Notes: generated by a model not told the origin, from the sequence alone. Shown: positions 23,658-33,577, counted from the stretch's first letter. The stretch: DNA of 64,000 bases from Moanibacter sp965226025 (GCA_965226025.1 CBDDCD010000001.1:558001-622000); one strand, 5' to 3'. Numbers and translations are program-made.

Positions 23658-26333
23658 TCAATCAAGGCTTGATTGAAATGAATCTAGAACGTTCTCAAGT
23701 TCCTCCGGCTGATTTCCCCCACCCATCGCGAAGTCGGGCTTGCCGCCTCCTTTACCGCCCAATTGGGCGGCGAGCGAACGAACGATATCGCCTGCAATGT
23801 GGCCTCTCTCTACGGCTTCAGGAGAGGCGAGGGCGAGAACCGTCACTTTCGAACCCGACGAAGAGCCGAGGACGACGAGGCTCGATTTCAGACACTTTGA
23901 AACAGTAACAGCGAGACCCCGTAACTCGCCCGGCGAATCGGTTTGTACGGAAGCGACAACGAGGTGAACGCCGTCACGTTCCCTTGCATTCTCGGCCAAC
24001 TTGGCGGCGAGAGAGGAGGAGTCTTTCTGCCGCAGACTTCGAAGGTCGTTCTGCAGATCGCTCCTCTGTTCCAGCAAGTTGGAAACACGACTCTCCAATT
24101 CCCGCGGGCTACAGGAAAGGCGGTCGGAAAGGGAGGAGAGGAGATCGAAGTTGCTCTCAACCAGATCCAGCGCACTCTCTCCAACCTGCGCTTCGATCCG
24201 GCGCGTGCCGGCGGCGATGGCCGATTCGCCCACAACCTTGAGGAGTCCGATCTCTCCAGTGGCAGCGACATGGGTGCCGCCACATAGCTCGACCGACCAA
24301 CCGCCAATATCGACGACACGGACGATGGAGCCGTATTTGTCTCCAAAGAAGGCGAGAACATTATCCGGTTTTTCGGCGAATGAAATCACGTACCATTTGA
24401 CTCTCGCGTTCTGGAGAATGCGGCGATTGGCCAGTGTCTCGATCTGTTTCAAGGAGTCCGTGCTCGGCTGTTCAAAGTGAGAGAAATCGAAACGGAGCCG
24501 ATCATCGGCGACGAGCGAGCCAGCTTGTCGTACGTGATTGCCCAGCACCTCTCGGAGGGCCCAATGGAGGACATGGGTGGCGCTGTGATGGCGCTGGATG
24601 GCGATTCTTCTATCGACATCAACAAAAAGGCGCCCGTTCTTCCCCGAGAGCCTCTCGCTACCTCCCGCCTCAATCTTGTGCAGAATCTGTCCACGGCTGT
24701 CCCGTACCGTGTCCGTTATTCTGAGCTCATGGCCTTCCCATTCGATTCTTCCGGAGTCCCCGATCTGTCCCCCCATTTCTGCAAAGAAGGGGGTACGATC
24801 AAAGACGAGATATTGCTCTTCTCCTTGGCAAAGATGGCCTGTGATACTGACTTCGCAGTTCTCCAGATTTTCACGTTCAAAGCCGACGAATTCCGTTTCC
24901 ACGTCCCGCGAATATTCATCTTCCGAGACCCTTATTTCGGTCTTCTCCTGGGCGGCGCGAGCGCGTTCCCGTTGTGCTTCCATCTCTTCCTCAAAACCAG
25001 AGAGATCAATCGTCAGGCCCCGCTCACGCGCGATGATCTCAGTGAGATCGAGAGGAAATCCGTAAGTATCGTAAAGGGTGAATGCCTCTTTGCCCGAAAT
25101 CTCGGATTTTTCTCCGGATGCGATTTTCTCGAACATAAGGAGACCGCGCTCGAGTGTTTGCTCAAATTTCTCCTCCTCGGAAGCGATGATGCGGGAAATC
25201 ATGTCACGGTGTTCCGTCAGTTCGGGAAAGACGTCGCCCAGTTGCCTAACGAGCGGGTCAACCAGTTTTACGAAGGAGCCGGAAGGTAGCTCGACACGCT
25301 TGGAAAAGAGGACGGCGCGTCGCAAAATTCGCCGCAGGACGTAGTTCCTGCCTTCGTTTCCCGGCAGAATGCCGTCGGCGATCGAGAACGAGAGGGCACG
25401 GATGTGGTCGGCCAGGACACGGAAGGCGCAATCTTTCATTTCCACTTCGGAAAGGTGGTCCCGGTTTTCGGGAATCGTGCCCTCGTAGCGGTGGTCGGAC
25501 ATTGCGGTGAGCTGCTCGAAGATTTCCGAGAAGAGATCGCAGTCGTAGTTTGATGGGGGCCGGGTGTAGTCGGAGAGCCCCTTTGTGCTGGAATAGATCC
25601 CTGCAATCCTTTCAAAGCCGAGGCCGGTATCAACGTGCTTGTGGGCTAGTGGGCCGAAGGAGCCGTCCGATTCTGCATTGAATTGAATGAAGACCAGATT
25701 CCAGAGTTCGATAAAGAGAGGAGAATCGGCGTTGATCAGTCGACCCTTGGTATCGCCATCCGGAGTCAGATCCATGTGGATCTCGCTGTTGGGACCACAT
25801 GGCCCCGTGTCCCCCATCATCCAGAAATTGTCATTACTGTCGAAAGGACAAATGTGGATGGCCGGATCCAATCCTTCGCTGCTGAAGATTTCGGCCCATA
25901 GTTCGGATGCTTCCTGGTCGTACTCCGCAGGATCTCCTTGGCCCGGGTCATAGATCGTAGCGTAGAGCCGATCCTTCGGGAGCCCCCAGACTTCAGTCAG
26001 TAGCTCCCACGCCCATTCGATCGCTTCCTTCTTGAAATAATCGCCGAAGGACCAGTTCCCCAGCATTTCAAAGAATGTCTGATGGTAGGTATCGAAACCG
26101 ACATCTTCGAGGTCATTGTGCTTCCCCCCGGCACGGATACACTTCTGCGTATCGGCTGCTCGTGGCCACGGCGGAGTGCGTTCGCCGAGGAAGTAGGGCA
26201 CAAACTGATTCATTCCCGCATTAGTGAAGAGCAGGTTCGGCGAATCGGGGAGCAGCGATGCCGAGGGCACCACCTCATGGCCCTTCGACTGGAAAAAGTC
26301 CAGGAAGGACTGGCGCAATTCGGTCGAATTCAT
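23658..26333 (-). CDS. alaS: Alanyl-tRNA synthetase
   Basis: 891 residues, full length. Class II catalytic core at the N-terminus (MNSTELRQSFLDFF, GMNQFVPYFLGERTPP, DLEDVGFDTYHQTFFEMLGNWSFGDYFKKEAI), then the editing domain with the zinc-site HHSATHVLHWAL and CGGTHVAATGEIGLLKVV, then the C-Ala domain ending in GGKGGGKPDFAMGGG. Charges tRNA-Ala and clears mischarged Ser/Gly. The ATG at 26333 overlaps the leuB stop (ATGA), so the pair is translationally coupled. Confidence 0.97.
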   Translation of the reverse strand: MNSTELRQSFLDFFQSKGHEVVPSASLLPDSPNLLFTNAGMNQFVPYFLGERTPPWPRAADTQKCIRAGGKHNDLEDVGFDTYHQTFFEMLGNWSFGDYFKKEAIEWAWELLTEVWGLPKDRLYATIYDPGQGDPAEYDQEASELWAEIFSSEGLDPAIHICPFDSNDNFWMMGDTGPCGPNSEIHMDLTPDGDTKGRLINADSPLFIELWNLVFIQFNAESDGSFGPLAHKHVDTGLGFERIAGIYSSTKGLSDYTRPPSNYDCDLFSEIFEQLTAMSDHRYEGTIPENRDHLSEVEMKDCAFRVLADHIRALSFSIADGILPGNEGRNYVLRRILRRAVLFSKRVELPSGSFVKLVDPLVRQLGDVFPELTEHRDMISRIIASEEEKFEQTLERGLLMFEKIASGEKSEISGKEAFTLYDTYGFPLDLTEIIARERGLTIDLSGFEEEMEAQRERARAAQEKTEIRVSEDEYSRDVETEFVGFERENLENCEVSITGHLCQGEEQYLVFDRTPFFAEMGGQIGDSGRIEWEGHELRITDTVRDSRGQILHKIEAGGSERLSGKNGRLFVDVDRRIAIQRHHSATHVLHWALREVLGNHVRQAGSLVADDRLRFDFSHFEQPSTDSLKQIETLANRRILQNARVKWYVISFAEKPDNVLAFFGDKYGSIVRVVDIGGWSVELCGGTHVAATGEIGLLKVVGESAIAAGTRRIEAQVGESALDLVESNFDLLSSLSDRLSCSPRELESRVSNLLEQRSDLQNDLRSLRQKDSSSLAAKLAENARERDGVHLVVASVQTDSPGELRGLAVTVSKCLKSSLVVLGSSSGSKVTVLALASPEAVERGHIAGDIVRSLAAQLGGKGGGKPDFAMGGGNQPEELENVLDSFQSSLD

Positions 26334-27397
26334 CCCCCAACCAAGTCCGATACAATGTCGCCAACCTCAGTTGTCGAGTATCCCATGCTCCCTGCGCCGA
26401 GACCTTTGAGCTTGTTCGCTGTCACTTCGATGACGGCTTTTTCTATTGCCTCCGCTGCCTTATTCTCGCCGAGCGATTGAAGCATCATGAGGCTCGCGCA
26501 AATAGCAGCCAAAGGGTTGATAACATTCTTTCCAGTGTACTTCGGCGCCGACCCTCCTATCGGTTCGAACATGCTGACGCCCTCGGGATTGATATTTCCG
26601 CCGGCGGCGATGCCCATTCCTCCCTGGGTGATGGCGCCCAGGTCGGTGATGATGTCGCCAAACATGTTTCCTGTCACAATCACATCGAACCATTCCGGAT
26701 TCTTGACCATCCACATGCAGGTTGCGTCGACGTGGTAGTACTCGCGTGTGATATCCGGATACTCCTTTTCGCCCATTTCCTCGAAAGCGCGTTCCCAGAG
26801 ATCGTAGATAAAGGTTAAGACGTTGGTCTTTCCGCAAAGGGCGAGTGTCTTTTTCTTTCCCTTGCTGCGAGTGTACTCGAAAGCGTAGCGAAGGCAACGA
26901 TCCACTTGAAACCGCGTGTAGATGGAAGTCTGGATAGCGGACTCCTCGGGTGTACCCTTGAGGGTGAATCCGCCGGCGCCGGTGTAGGCATCACCCGTGT
27001 TCTCCCGGACCACGACATAGTCGATATCCTCGGGCCCTTTGTTTTTCAGCGGCGTTTCCACACCGGGGTAGAGTTTGACCGGACGCAGATTGATATACTG
27101 ATCCAAATCGAAGCGGAGGCGGAGTAGGATTCCTTTTTCGAGTATTCCCGGTTTGACGTCGGGATGTCCGATTGCGCCCAGAAGAATCGAATCCTGTCCA
27201 CCCAACTCTTCGGCCGCAGAATCGGGAAGCGTTTCGCCCGTTTTGAGAAAGCGATCGCCGCCGAAATCATACTCGTGGTATTCAAGGCCGAAACCAAATC
27301 TGCTCGAGGTAACATCGAGTACTTTCTGCGCTTCTCGAGTGACTTCCGGTCCTGTTCCATCTCCGGGAATAACGGCGATTTTGTAGTTCTTGCTCAT
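26330..27397 (-). CDS. leuB: 3-isopropylmalate dehydrogenase
   Basis: 355 residues; oxidises and decarboxylates 3-isopropylmalate in leucine synthesis with NAD. Seen: IAVIPGDGTGPEV at the start, the substrate loop LLLRLRFDLDQYINLRPVKLYPG with conserved arginines, VVVRENTGDAYTG, the metal-binding DVIVTGNMFGDIITDLGA, and the NAD-binding GGSAPKYTGKNVINPLAAI. The family also contains tartrate and isocitrate dehydrogenases; the loop favours isopropylmalate, but the assignment rests on general pattern. No leuA, leuC or leuD is nearby. It overlaps alaS by four bases. Confidence 0.85.
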   Translation of the reverse strand: MSKNYKIAVIPGDGTGPEVTREAQKVLDVTSSRFGFGLEYHEYDFGGDRFLKTGETLPDSAAEELGGQDSILLGAIGHPDVKPGILEKGILLRLRFDLDQYINLRPVKLYPGVETPLKNKGPEDIDYVVVRENTGDAYTGAGGFTLKGTPEESAIQTSIYTRFQVDRCLRYAFEYTRSKGKKKTLALCGKTNVLTFIYDLWERAFEEMGEKEYPDITREYYHVDATCMWMVKNPEWFDVIVTGNMFGDIITDLGAITQGGMGIAAGGNINPEGVSMFEPIGGSAPKYTGKNVINPLAAICASLMMLQSLGENKAAEAIEKAVIEVTANKLKGLGAGSMGYSTTEVGDIVSDLVGG

Positions 27398-27663
27398 GTC
27401 TGATGGCTGCCTATTGCGATTGGATCACGAAGGGCCAAGGGTTAAATCTGAGGGGTAGGGGGATAGCAAGCATTTAGGCGTATTGGATTCAGCCTAGCGA
27501 TCCCGCCAAGCGGGACCCGAACCGATCTCCCGAACCTTGTCCTCCTTTCTTGATGGAAACCACCAGTCGAGATTGCCTTTTGATAATGGATTCCCGAGTC
27601 TATGGATTTACGAGGAAAGCCCCAAAGCGAAGAACGAGAACGAACTTGGAGAAAGGATCAACC

Positions 27664-28461
27664 ATGAGTGAGAAGGAACGGAAGGAACACATGGCCCGGC
27701 GCGATGAAGTCGAAGTGAAGGATATGTTTCCCGGGGTCCGGGTGCAAATGATGGCGTCGGATGCCTGTGGTGCGGTGGGGCTGTCGACGGCCCTCCTGAA
27801 TACGCAGACGGGCGGCGTAGTCCCTTATCACACCCACGAATGCAGCGAATGTATCACTCCATTGGAAGGCACGACCTGGGTGGTAGTGGAAGGGCGTCGG
27901 TATACTTTGAATCCTTGTGACAGTATTCACGTTCCGGCTGGAATTCCTCACACAGTAGATCAGCCGGTCGATTCGAGCGAGTGTCTTATGCACTGCGCCT
28001 TTGGGAGCAGCACTGTAACTCGGGACTTTCTCGAGGATCCCCAATTCGAATCGATCGAAATCGGGTCGGAAGCAAGCAGTGATTCGGTTCCGGAGCATGT
28101 CGTTCGAATTGCGACCAGCGAACGCCGGGAAGCCACCAAGGGCGCGAAGGCCCTGAGATTGTTTTCCGGTTCAATGGGAGCCTCCGGATTGTGCGGTGGA
28201 TATACCGAATTTGCTCCGGGCACTGCTATTGCCTGCCACTTCCACCCCTATGACGAATCGATATCAATCGTTCAGGGCGAAGCGGTCTGCCAGGTTGAAG
28301 GACGTTCCTTCACCCTTTCGAACTGTGATACCGCCATGATTCCGCAAGGTCTCTGTCATCGCTTCTTCAATGATTCCGATGAATTGATGGCGATGGTCTG
28401 GGTCTACGCCGGCGAAGAACCGACCAGGACGGTAGTTGAGGAATGTCGGTGCAGCGGATGA
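27664..28461 (+). CDS. Bicupin protein
   Basis: 265 residues with two cupin barrels. The first has YHTHECSECITPLEGTTWVV and a later GIPHTVDQ, the second CHFHPYDESISIVQGEAVCQV and GLCHRFFN; each has the His-x-His plus Glu plus distal His set expected for a metal site. The start is the ATG at 27664, behind GGAGAAAGG, rather than the upstream ATG at 27550. Bicupins include dioxygenases, isomerases and decarboxylases, and I cannot tell which. The many Cys residues (for example a final EECRCSG) are unusual. It stands alone. Confidence 0.75.
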   Translation: MSEKERKEHMARRDEVEVKDMFPGVRVQMMASDACGAVGLSTALLNTQTGGVVPYHTHECSECITPLEGTTWVVVEGRRYTLNPCDSIHVPAGIPHTVDQPVDSSECLMHCAFGSSTVTRDFLEDPQFESIEIGSEASSDSVPEHVVRIATSERREATKGAKALRLFSGSMGASGLCGGYTEFAPGTAIACHFHPYDESISIVQGEAVCQVEGRSFTLSNCDTAMIPQGLCHRFFNDSDELMAMVWVYAGEEPTRTVVEECRCSG

Positions 28462-28599
28462 AAGCACGACAACGGATTCGAGAAGACAACGGGTTTTGGG
28501 AGAGGGCATACCGCGGAAGCGCACGCGGTGGCGTGCTGAAGAGGACAACGCGGATGGGAGAGAAGGTAGAGCGGAACGAATCAAAGGACGGCTTGAGCA

Positions 28600-28860
28600 T
28601 CAGATACCGAGCTGCTCAAACATCTCGTCAACATCGTCAAAGCGGACGAGATTTTTACCGGCGTCGGTATCCTTGAGGACATTCTCGGTCGTCCTGTTGG
28701 GAACGACGACATCGAATGGGAGGCCGTTGCGCATTTTGACCTGACGGTAGAACAGAGTAATGGCCTCCGTCGTGGTCAGGCCTAACCTTTTGAACAGACG
28801 CTCAACCTCAGCTTTCAGTCAGGGCTCGATCCTCGCCCTTACGGTTGCTTCTTTGCTCAT
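28600..28860 (-). pseudogene. RelB/DinJ-type antitoxin with an internal stop
   Basis: From the ATG at 28860 the frame reads MSKEATVRARIEP, then TGA, then continues as LKAEVERLFKRLGLTTTEAI and ends DDVDEMFEQLGI at 28602. This is the ribbon-helix-helix N-terminus and the body of a RelB/DinJ antitoxin interrupted by a single in-frame TGA at codon 14. No RelE/YafQ toxin follows; the next downstream sequence is the end of the bicupin gene on the opposite strand. Probably a dead orphan antitoxin. Confidence 0.8.
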
Positions 28861-28890
28861 GGTTTCTGCTCTTTACTATGTGGTATACAG

Positions 28891-28919
28891 ACTATAGCCC
28901 GTTTGGGCTATGTGTGCAA
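28891..28919 (-). promoter_or_regulatory. Promoter with operator palindrome for the relB remnant
   Basis: On the minus strand TTGCAC (28919-28914), a 17-base spacer and TATAGT (28896-28891). The spacer is overlapped by the palindrome ATAGCCC-AAAC-GGGCTAT (28894-28911), well placed for autorepression by the antitoxin. Only 30 bases separate it from the ATG at 28860. Confidence 0.7.
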
Positions 28920-28997
28920 GCGGTGAGATCCGTCGGGTGGCAGAAGATTTGTGAAATGATCGGGGCGGTTCTTGATGTCTTTGCAACCCACCCCAGA

Positions 28998-29013
28998 CCC
29001 CTCCGAGGAGGGG
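28998..29013. repeat. 16-bp palindrome CCCCTCCGAGGAGGGG, copy 2
   Basis: Identical to 1443-1458. It lies in the gene-free gap upstream of the MBL-fold hydrolase gene. Confidence 0.6.
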
Positions 29014-29083
29014 ATCGATTGGTGAGTCTGGGGAGGCGGAATCTCGTTGCCAGGATGGGAGGGCGCGGTTCAGGGTTCTCGAT

Positions 29084-29716
29084 GTGGAGATCCTGAAGTT
29101 TGAGCTACCGCCGATCGGGACGAACGCGTATCTATTGATCGGCGAGGAACAAGGGAGAGCGGCGCTGTTTGATGCCCCATTGGAGGCCTGGAGCACGGTT
29201 TCTAAAGTAGTGGAGGAGAAGAGTTGCAGACTGGAGGAGCTTTATCTTACCCACGGTCACTGGGATCACATTCTGGATGTGGCGAAGTTTGCGGAGGAAG
29301 GGATTCCGGTTTATGGGCATAAGGATGACCTGGATTTGATCTTGGCGCCGTCCCAAATGGCCAACTTTGCCATGCCGGGGGTTGAAATCGTTCCAGGAAG
29401 GGTCGATCGATTCCTCGATGACGGGGAGCAGACAGAGATACTCGGAAACCCCGTGGAGGTGCGTCATGTGCCCGGTCACAGCCCGGGCAGTATCCTCTTT
29501 TTCTTTCCAGAAATGAGTCTCTCAATTACGGGGGATGCGATCTTTGCCGGTAGCATCGGGCGGACGGATTTTCCCGGCTGCAGCTTCGAAGTCCTCGAGA
29601 GGTCGATTCGGGAAAAGATCTACACCTTGCCTGACGAAACGGTCCTCTATCCCGGACACGGACCGCAGACGACGGTTGGGGAGGAAAAAAGGAGCAATCC
29701 GTTTGTGCGCGGTTAG
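29084..29716 (+). CDS. MBL-fold metallo-hydrolase, glyoxalase II-like
   Basis: 210 residues. The metal ligands are LTHGHWDHILD (HxHxDH), VPGHSPGS (third His), TGDAIFAGSIGRTDFPG (bridging Asp) and LYPGHGPQT (last His). This pattern, with GRTD after the Asp and the short C-terminus, is that of small glyoxalase II-like thioesterases. The substrate is unproven. The start codon is GTG at 29084; there is no strong ribosome binding site. Confidence 0.85.
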   Translation: MEILKFELPPIGTNAYLLIGEEQGRAALFDAPLEAWSTVSKVVEEKSCRLEELYLTHGHWDHILDVAKFAEEGIPVYGHKDDLDLILAPSQMANFAMPGVEIVPGRVDRFLDDGEQTEILGNPVEVRHVPGHSPGSILFFFPEMSLSITGDAIFAGSIGRTDFPGCSFEVLERSIREKIYTLPDETVLYPGHGPQTTVGEEKRSNPFVRG

Positions 29717-29825
29717 TGTCCAACTCCTGAAGGAGAGTACACCCAGCGCAGAGACGTTGCTATCACGAATCGACTTTAGATCACGATAGAGATTACGGAT
29801 TTCGATTACCGGTGATTGATAGGCG

Positions 29826-30941
29826 ATGTCGGCAGAGCAAGATACGAGATACATGCGGCGTGCGATCGGGCTGGCGCGCCGAGGGTGGGGGATGACTCAT
29901 CCCAATCCCATGGTGGGGGCCGTGATTGTCGACCAAGGTGAGATCGTCAGTGAGGGCTATCATGCGAAGGCGGGATCGGATCATGCGGAGGTCGATGCCT
30001 TCAAGTCGCTCAAAGGACAGCTCTCGCAGGAGGCGACGCTTTACGTCACGTTGGAACCGTGTTGCACGCAGGGAAGGACGCCACCCTGTACGGATGCGAT
30101 CATCGAGTCAAAGATCCGGCGGGTTGTGGTGGGGGCAGCGGATCCGAATCCGGATCATCAGGGCAGGGGAGTGGGTCTCCTTCGCGATTCCGGAATCGAA
30201 GTGGAGACCGGAGTTTTGAAAGACGAATGCGAAGATTTGAACCTGATCTTCAATCACTGGATTGTTCGAAGAGATCCCATCTTCGCGGGTAAGATTGCCA
30301 CCACTATCGACGGCAGAATCGCGACCCAAAGCGGCCACTCGAAGTGGATTACCGGGGAAGAGTCGCGCAGGGACGTGATGGAGTGGAGGAGGCTCTTTCC
30401 GGCCATCGCGGTCGGATCCGGGACGGTCCTGCAGGACAACCCGAGATTGACCAGCCGTCGAGCGGAAGAAGAGTGGTGTCCTATTCGGTTTGTCTTCGAT
30501 CGGCGATTGAGGACGGTGAGGAACCCGCTGCCCAAAGTTTATTCCGATAGCCACCGAAATCGGACCATTCTGGTATCGTGCGGAGAGGGCGGCGAACCGG
30601 CGAGGCGAGAATTGAAGGACGCGGGCATCGTGGAATGGGTCGTGGGGGAAGATGAGGACGGCGTCTCAATCTCGGATATTCGCCGGCGTTGCCTGGAAGA
30701 GGGAATCGAGGGCGTCTTCTTGGAGGGAGGATCCCGGCTCTTGAGTTCGGTGTTGAAGCGCCGGGAGTTGGACTATCTTTTCTGCTATCGGTCACCCGCT
30801 ATTCTGGCAGACGAGTCCGCGCTTCCGGCTTTCTCGGGTTCGAGCCCGGAGACGATTGAAGAGGGGGTGAGACTCGAGGAGATCCGCCACAGCGTCTTCG
30901 GAGACGACGAGCTAATGCGGGGGAGGGTTGTTTACCCTTAG
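29826..30941 (+). CDS. ribD: Bifunctional riboflavin biosynthesis deaminase/reductase
   Basis: 371 residues. N-terminal cytidine-deaminase-like domain with zinc ligands His53 (HAE, 53-55), Cys79 and Cys88 in EPCCTQGRTPPC, and HPNPMVGAVIV near the start; C-terminal dihydrofolate-reductase-like domain from KIATTIDGRIATQSGHSKWITGEE on. Performs the second and third steps of riboflavin synthesis from GTP. No FMN riboswitch is seen upstream, and other rib genes are not adjacent. Confidence 0.93.
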   Translation: MSAEQDTRYMRRAIGLARRGWGMTHPNPMVGAVIVDQGEIVSEGYHAKAGSDHAEVDAFKSLKGQLSQEATLYVTLEPCCTQGRTPPCTDAIIESKIRRVVVGAADPNPDHQGRGVGLLRDSGIEVETGVLKDECEDLNLIFNHWIVRRDPIFAGKIATTIDGRIATQSGHSKWITGEESRRDVMEWRRLFPAIAVGSGTVLQDNPRLTSRRAEEEWCPIRFVFDRRLRTVRNPLPKVYSDSHRNRTILVSCGEGGEPARRELKDAGIVEWVVGEDEDGVSISDIRRRCLEEGIEGVFLEGGSRLLSSVLKRRELDYLFCYRSPAILADESALPAFSGSSPETIEEGVRLEEIRHSVFGDDELMRGRVVYP

Positions 30942-30998
30942 TGCTGGTGCTCGATCTGCAGGAAGTTTGGAGACAACACGACAACCGCTGATATCCGA

Positions 30999-31592
30999 AT
31001 GATCATCTACCTAGCCACCGCCAACGAGGACAAAGTTAGAGAGTTCTCGTCCATCTTAGTGGGTGGACGCGCTGATGTTGAACTGAAGTCCGCGAATACG
31101 ATAGGTGGAATGCCTGAGGTCGAAGAAACGGAGGACAGTTTTGAGAGCAATGCCCGGCTTAAGGCCAACGCACTGAGGGAGATTGCTCCTTTCGATGGGT
31201 GGGTATTGGCGGACGACAGCGGGTTGGAAGTGGATGCGCTTGGAGGCAAACCCGGAGTTCTCTCCGCGCGCTACGCGGGAGAATCAGCTTCCTATGAGGA
31301 GAACAACGAAAAGCTGTTGGGGGAACTAGCATGGGTCTCCGAAGAAAATCGTTCCGCTCGTTTTGTCTGCTGCCTGGTTCTGCTGGGTCCTTCGGATGAG
31401 GAACAGATCTTTCGTGGGGTCTGTGAGGGAGCGATCTCCGATCGGCCCCAGGGTGGAAGCGGGTTCGGCTATGATCCACTATTCGTGCCAGCGGGTTACT
31501 CTGAGTCCTTCGCGGAATTGGGATCGAAGGTGAAAGATGCGATCAGTCATCGTGCTCGTGCGATCGAGGCCCTAGTCGGGTGGTTAAAGTAG
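30999..31592 (+). CDS. rdgB: Non-canonical purine NTP pyrophosphatase, RdgB/HAM1
   Basis: 197 residues; hydrolyses ITP, dITP and XTP to keep them out of nucleic acids. Signatures: IYLATANEDKVREFSSIL at the N-terminus, LADDSGLEVDALGGKPGVLSARYAG in the middle, and GFGYDPLFVPAGYSESFAEL followed by SHRARAI at the end. Starts 57 bases after ribD, same strand, so possibly one transcript. Confidence 0.93.
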   Translation: MIIYLATANEDKVREFSSILVGGRADVELKSANTIGGMPEVEETEDSFESNARLKANALREIAPFDGWVLADDSGLEVDALGGKPGVLSARYAGESASYEENNEKLLGELAWVSEENRSARFVCCLVLLGPSDEEQIFRGVCEGAISDRPQGGSGFGYDPLFVPAGYSESFAELGSKVKDAISHRARAIEALVGWLK

Positions 31593-31979
31593 AGACTGCA
31601 GAGTGGCGAAGCCGCAACCAAAGGGAAGAGAGAGGGAGAAACGGATTGAGCAAGCAACGGATAAGACCTTCGGTTCCCCATCCGTTGTTCACTTAATCCT
31701 TTGGGAAACTCTCTTCATCGCGAAAAGGGATGCCCGACAATTTTGAGGAGGCAACAGATGAGGAATTTTTCGGCAGCAACCTGTTGAATACCAGCATCGT
31801 ACATTTCACAAATCTTCTGCTACGAAGCGCAAAGTCCGACAGATTCCTAGCGGTCAATCCTAGTCGACAAAGGGGAGATCATCAGTTCAAACTTCCCGCA
31901 AATTTCACTGGGGCAAGGTCTCTTGGGCGAAAGATGTAGATTCTGATGAGGTTTCGACCGATAGACTTCTGGAAAGATA
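31593..31979. other. Gene-free gap before metG
   Basis: No convincing gene. It contains GTCCGACAGATTCCTAG (31834-31850), a right-hand arm of the palindromic CTAG family. The possible left arm near 31761 (AGGAATTTTTCGGCAG) is weak. Confidence 0.5.
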
Positions 31980-33503
31980 ATGAAGAAGTTCTACATCACG
32001 ACGGCGATTGACTACGCTAACGGTCCGCCGCATCTGGGTCATGCATACGAAAAGGTGTTGACTGACGTGGTGGCGCGATTTCGTCGACTGCAGGGCGATG
32101 AAGTGCGCTTTTTGACCGGCCTTGATGAGCACGGCCAGAAAGTGCAACAGAGCGCGGGGCGGGATAACGTCGAGCCGAAGGCATTTGTCGACTCGATCGC
32201 CGAGAAATTCAAAGAGCTTCTCAAGGATCTCTCCATTTCCAACGACGACTACATCCGGACGACGGAAGATCGCCACAAAAGAGTGGTGCGGGATATCTTG
32301 CAGCGACTCTTTGACAAGGGTGAGATTTATAAGGGAGAGTACAACGGGTTTTACAGTGTGCGCGCCGAGCAATTCGTTCAGGAATCGGAAAAGGAGGGCG
32401 ATGAGTGGCCCGAAGATTACGGAGAGGTCACCGAAATCACTGAGACCAATTACTTCTTTCGTCTGAGCAAATATCACGACTGGCTGCTTGGATACATCGA
32501 AGCCCACGAGGATTTCATCTATCCGAAGTTTCGAGCCAAACAAGTCCTCGAGTTTCTCAAGGAACCGATCAATGATCTTTGCATCTCCAGACCTAGAGAG
32601 CGGCTTGAATGGGGCATCCCCCTGCCATTCGATGACGATTACGTCGCTTATGTCTGGTTCGATGCTCTGATCAACTATCTCTCCGCAGTCGATCCGCAGG
32701 GGCCGACCTTCCGCGACTTCTGGCCGGCTAATTTTCACGTCATTGGGAAGGACATCCTGGTCCCCCCTCACGCTGTTTACTGGCCGATCATGTTGAAAGC
32801 GGCGGGCTACGATCTACCCCTCGGTTTTCTGGTTCACGGATTCTGGACGACCTCCGGTAGAAAGATGTCCAAGAGCACGGGGGAGGCGGTGGATCCGCTC
32901 GACCTCATCGACCAGTTCGGAGCGGATGTTTTTCGTTACTTCGTGACGCGTGAAATGACGGTTGGTCAGGACAGTGAGTTTTCGCTGGAGCAATTTCTCA
33001 CCCGCTACACCAGTGATTTGGCGAATGATCTGGGGAATCTCGTCAGCCGGCTTCTCAATATGGTCCATCAGTATCGCGGCGGAGAGTTGCCCTCAGGAGC
33101 TCTCTCGGAGCAGGCGGAAGAAGACTTGAAAGAGTCGTGGAGTAAGACATCGCTGGAAGTCGTTCATCTTTTCGAGAGTTTTCGATTCAACAACGGGCTG
33201 GAAGAGACATTCAATTTCATTAGATCGATCAATCGCTATGCGGAGATCCGTGCACCCTGGAAATTGGCCAAATCGGAAGACCGGGAAGATGTTGCCGCCC
33301 TCGATACATCCCTCGTTCATATGGCCGAAGGTCTTCGTCTCGGGGCCTCCCTCCTTGCTCCCGTAATGCCGGGAACTTCAAGGAAAATCCTGGCACTGCT
33401 AGGCCAATCTGAAGTCTCGACCTGGAAGGAAGGACTAGAGTGGTCCAGCCGACTCGAAGGCGTCGGCGTTGGAGAAAAAATGATTCTTTTTCCGCGGGTG
33501 TGA
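31980..33503 (+). CDS. metG: Methionyl-tRNA synthetase
   Basis: 507 residues, class I. HIGH-type motif PPHLGHAYEKVLTDV near the N-terminus, connective peptide region, VWFDALINYL, and KMSKS in GRKMSKSTGEAVDP. The zinc knuckle cysteines of many MetRS are missing: the region reads FYSVRAEQFVQESE. The C-terminal anticodon domain is present, but the tRNA-binding EMAP-like extension is absent, giving the short form. Confidence 0.95.
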   Translation: MKKFYITTAIDYANGPPHLGHAYEKVLTDVVARFRRLQGDEVRFLTGLDEHGQKVQQSAGRDNVEPKAFVDSIAEKFKELLKDLSISNDDYIRTTEDRHKRVVRDILQRLFDKGEIYKGEYNGFYSVRAEQFVQESEKEGDEWPEDYGEVTEITETNYFFRLSKYHDWLLGYIEAHEDFIYPKFRAKQVLEFLKEPINDLCISRPRERLEWGIPLPFDDDYVAYVWFDALINYLSAVDPQGPTFRDFWPANFHVIGKDILVPPHAVYWPIMLKAAGYDLPLGFLVHGFWTTSGRKMSKSTGEAVDPLDLIDQFGADVFRYFVTREMTVGQDSEFSLEQFLTRYTSDLANDLGNLVSRLLNMVHQYRGGELPSGALSEQAEEDLKESWSKTSLEVVHLFESFRFNNGLEETFNFIRSINRYAEIRAPWKLAKSEDREDVAALDTSLVHMAEGLRLGASLLAPVMPGTSRKILALLGQSEVSTWKEGLEWSSRLEGVGVGEKMILFPRV

Positions 33504-33558
33504 TGTGGAGATTTCCATCTGCATGCCGGTTTCCGGACCTCATCCAATCCGCGGCTGT

Positions 33559-33577
33559 GTCAACCGAGACGGTTGAC
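33559..33577. other. Small hairpin after metG
   Basis: GTCAACC and GGTTGAC pair around GAGAC, 56 bases after the metG stop. No T run, so terminator function is only possible. Confidence 0.3.

Noticed and set aside
29717..29825. FMN riboswitch upstream of ribD
   Set aside because: Only 109 bases with none of the conserved RFN-element sequence or pairing.
31730..31939. 69-codon plus-strand frame before metG
   Set aside because: Contains an arm of the palindromic repeat family and has no protein-like features or ribosome binding site.
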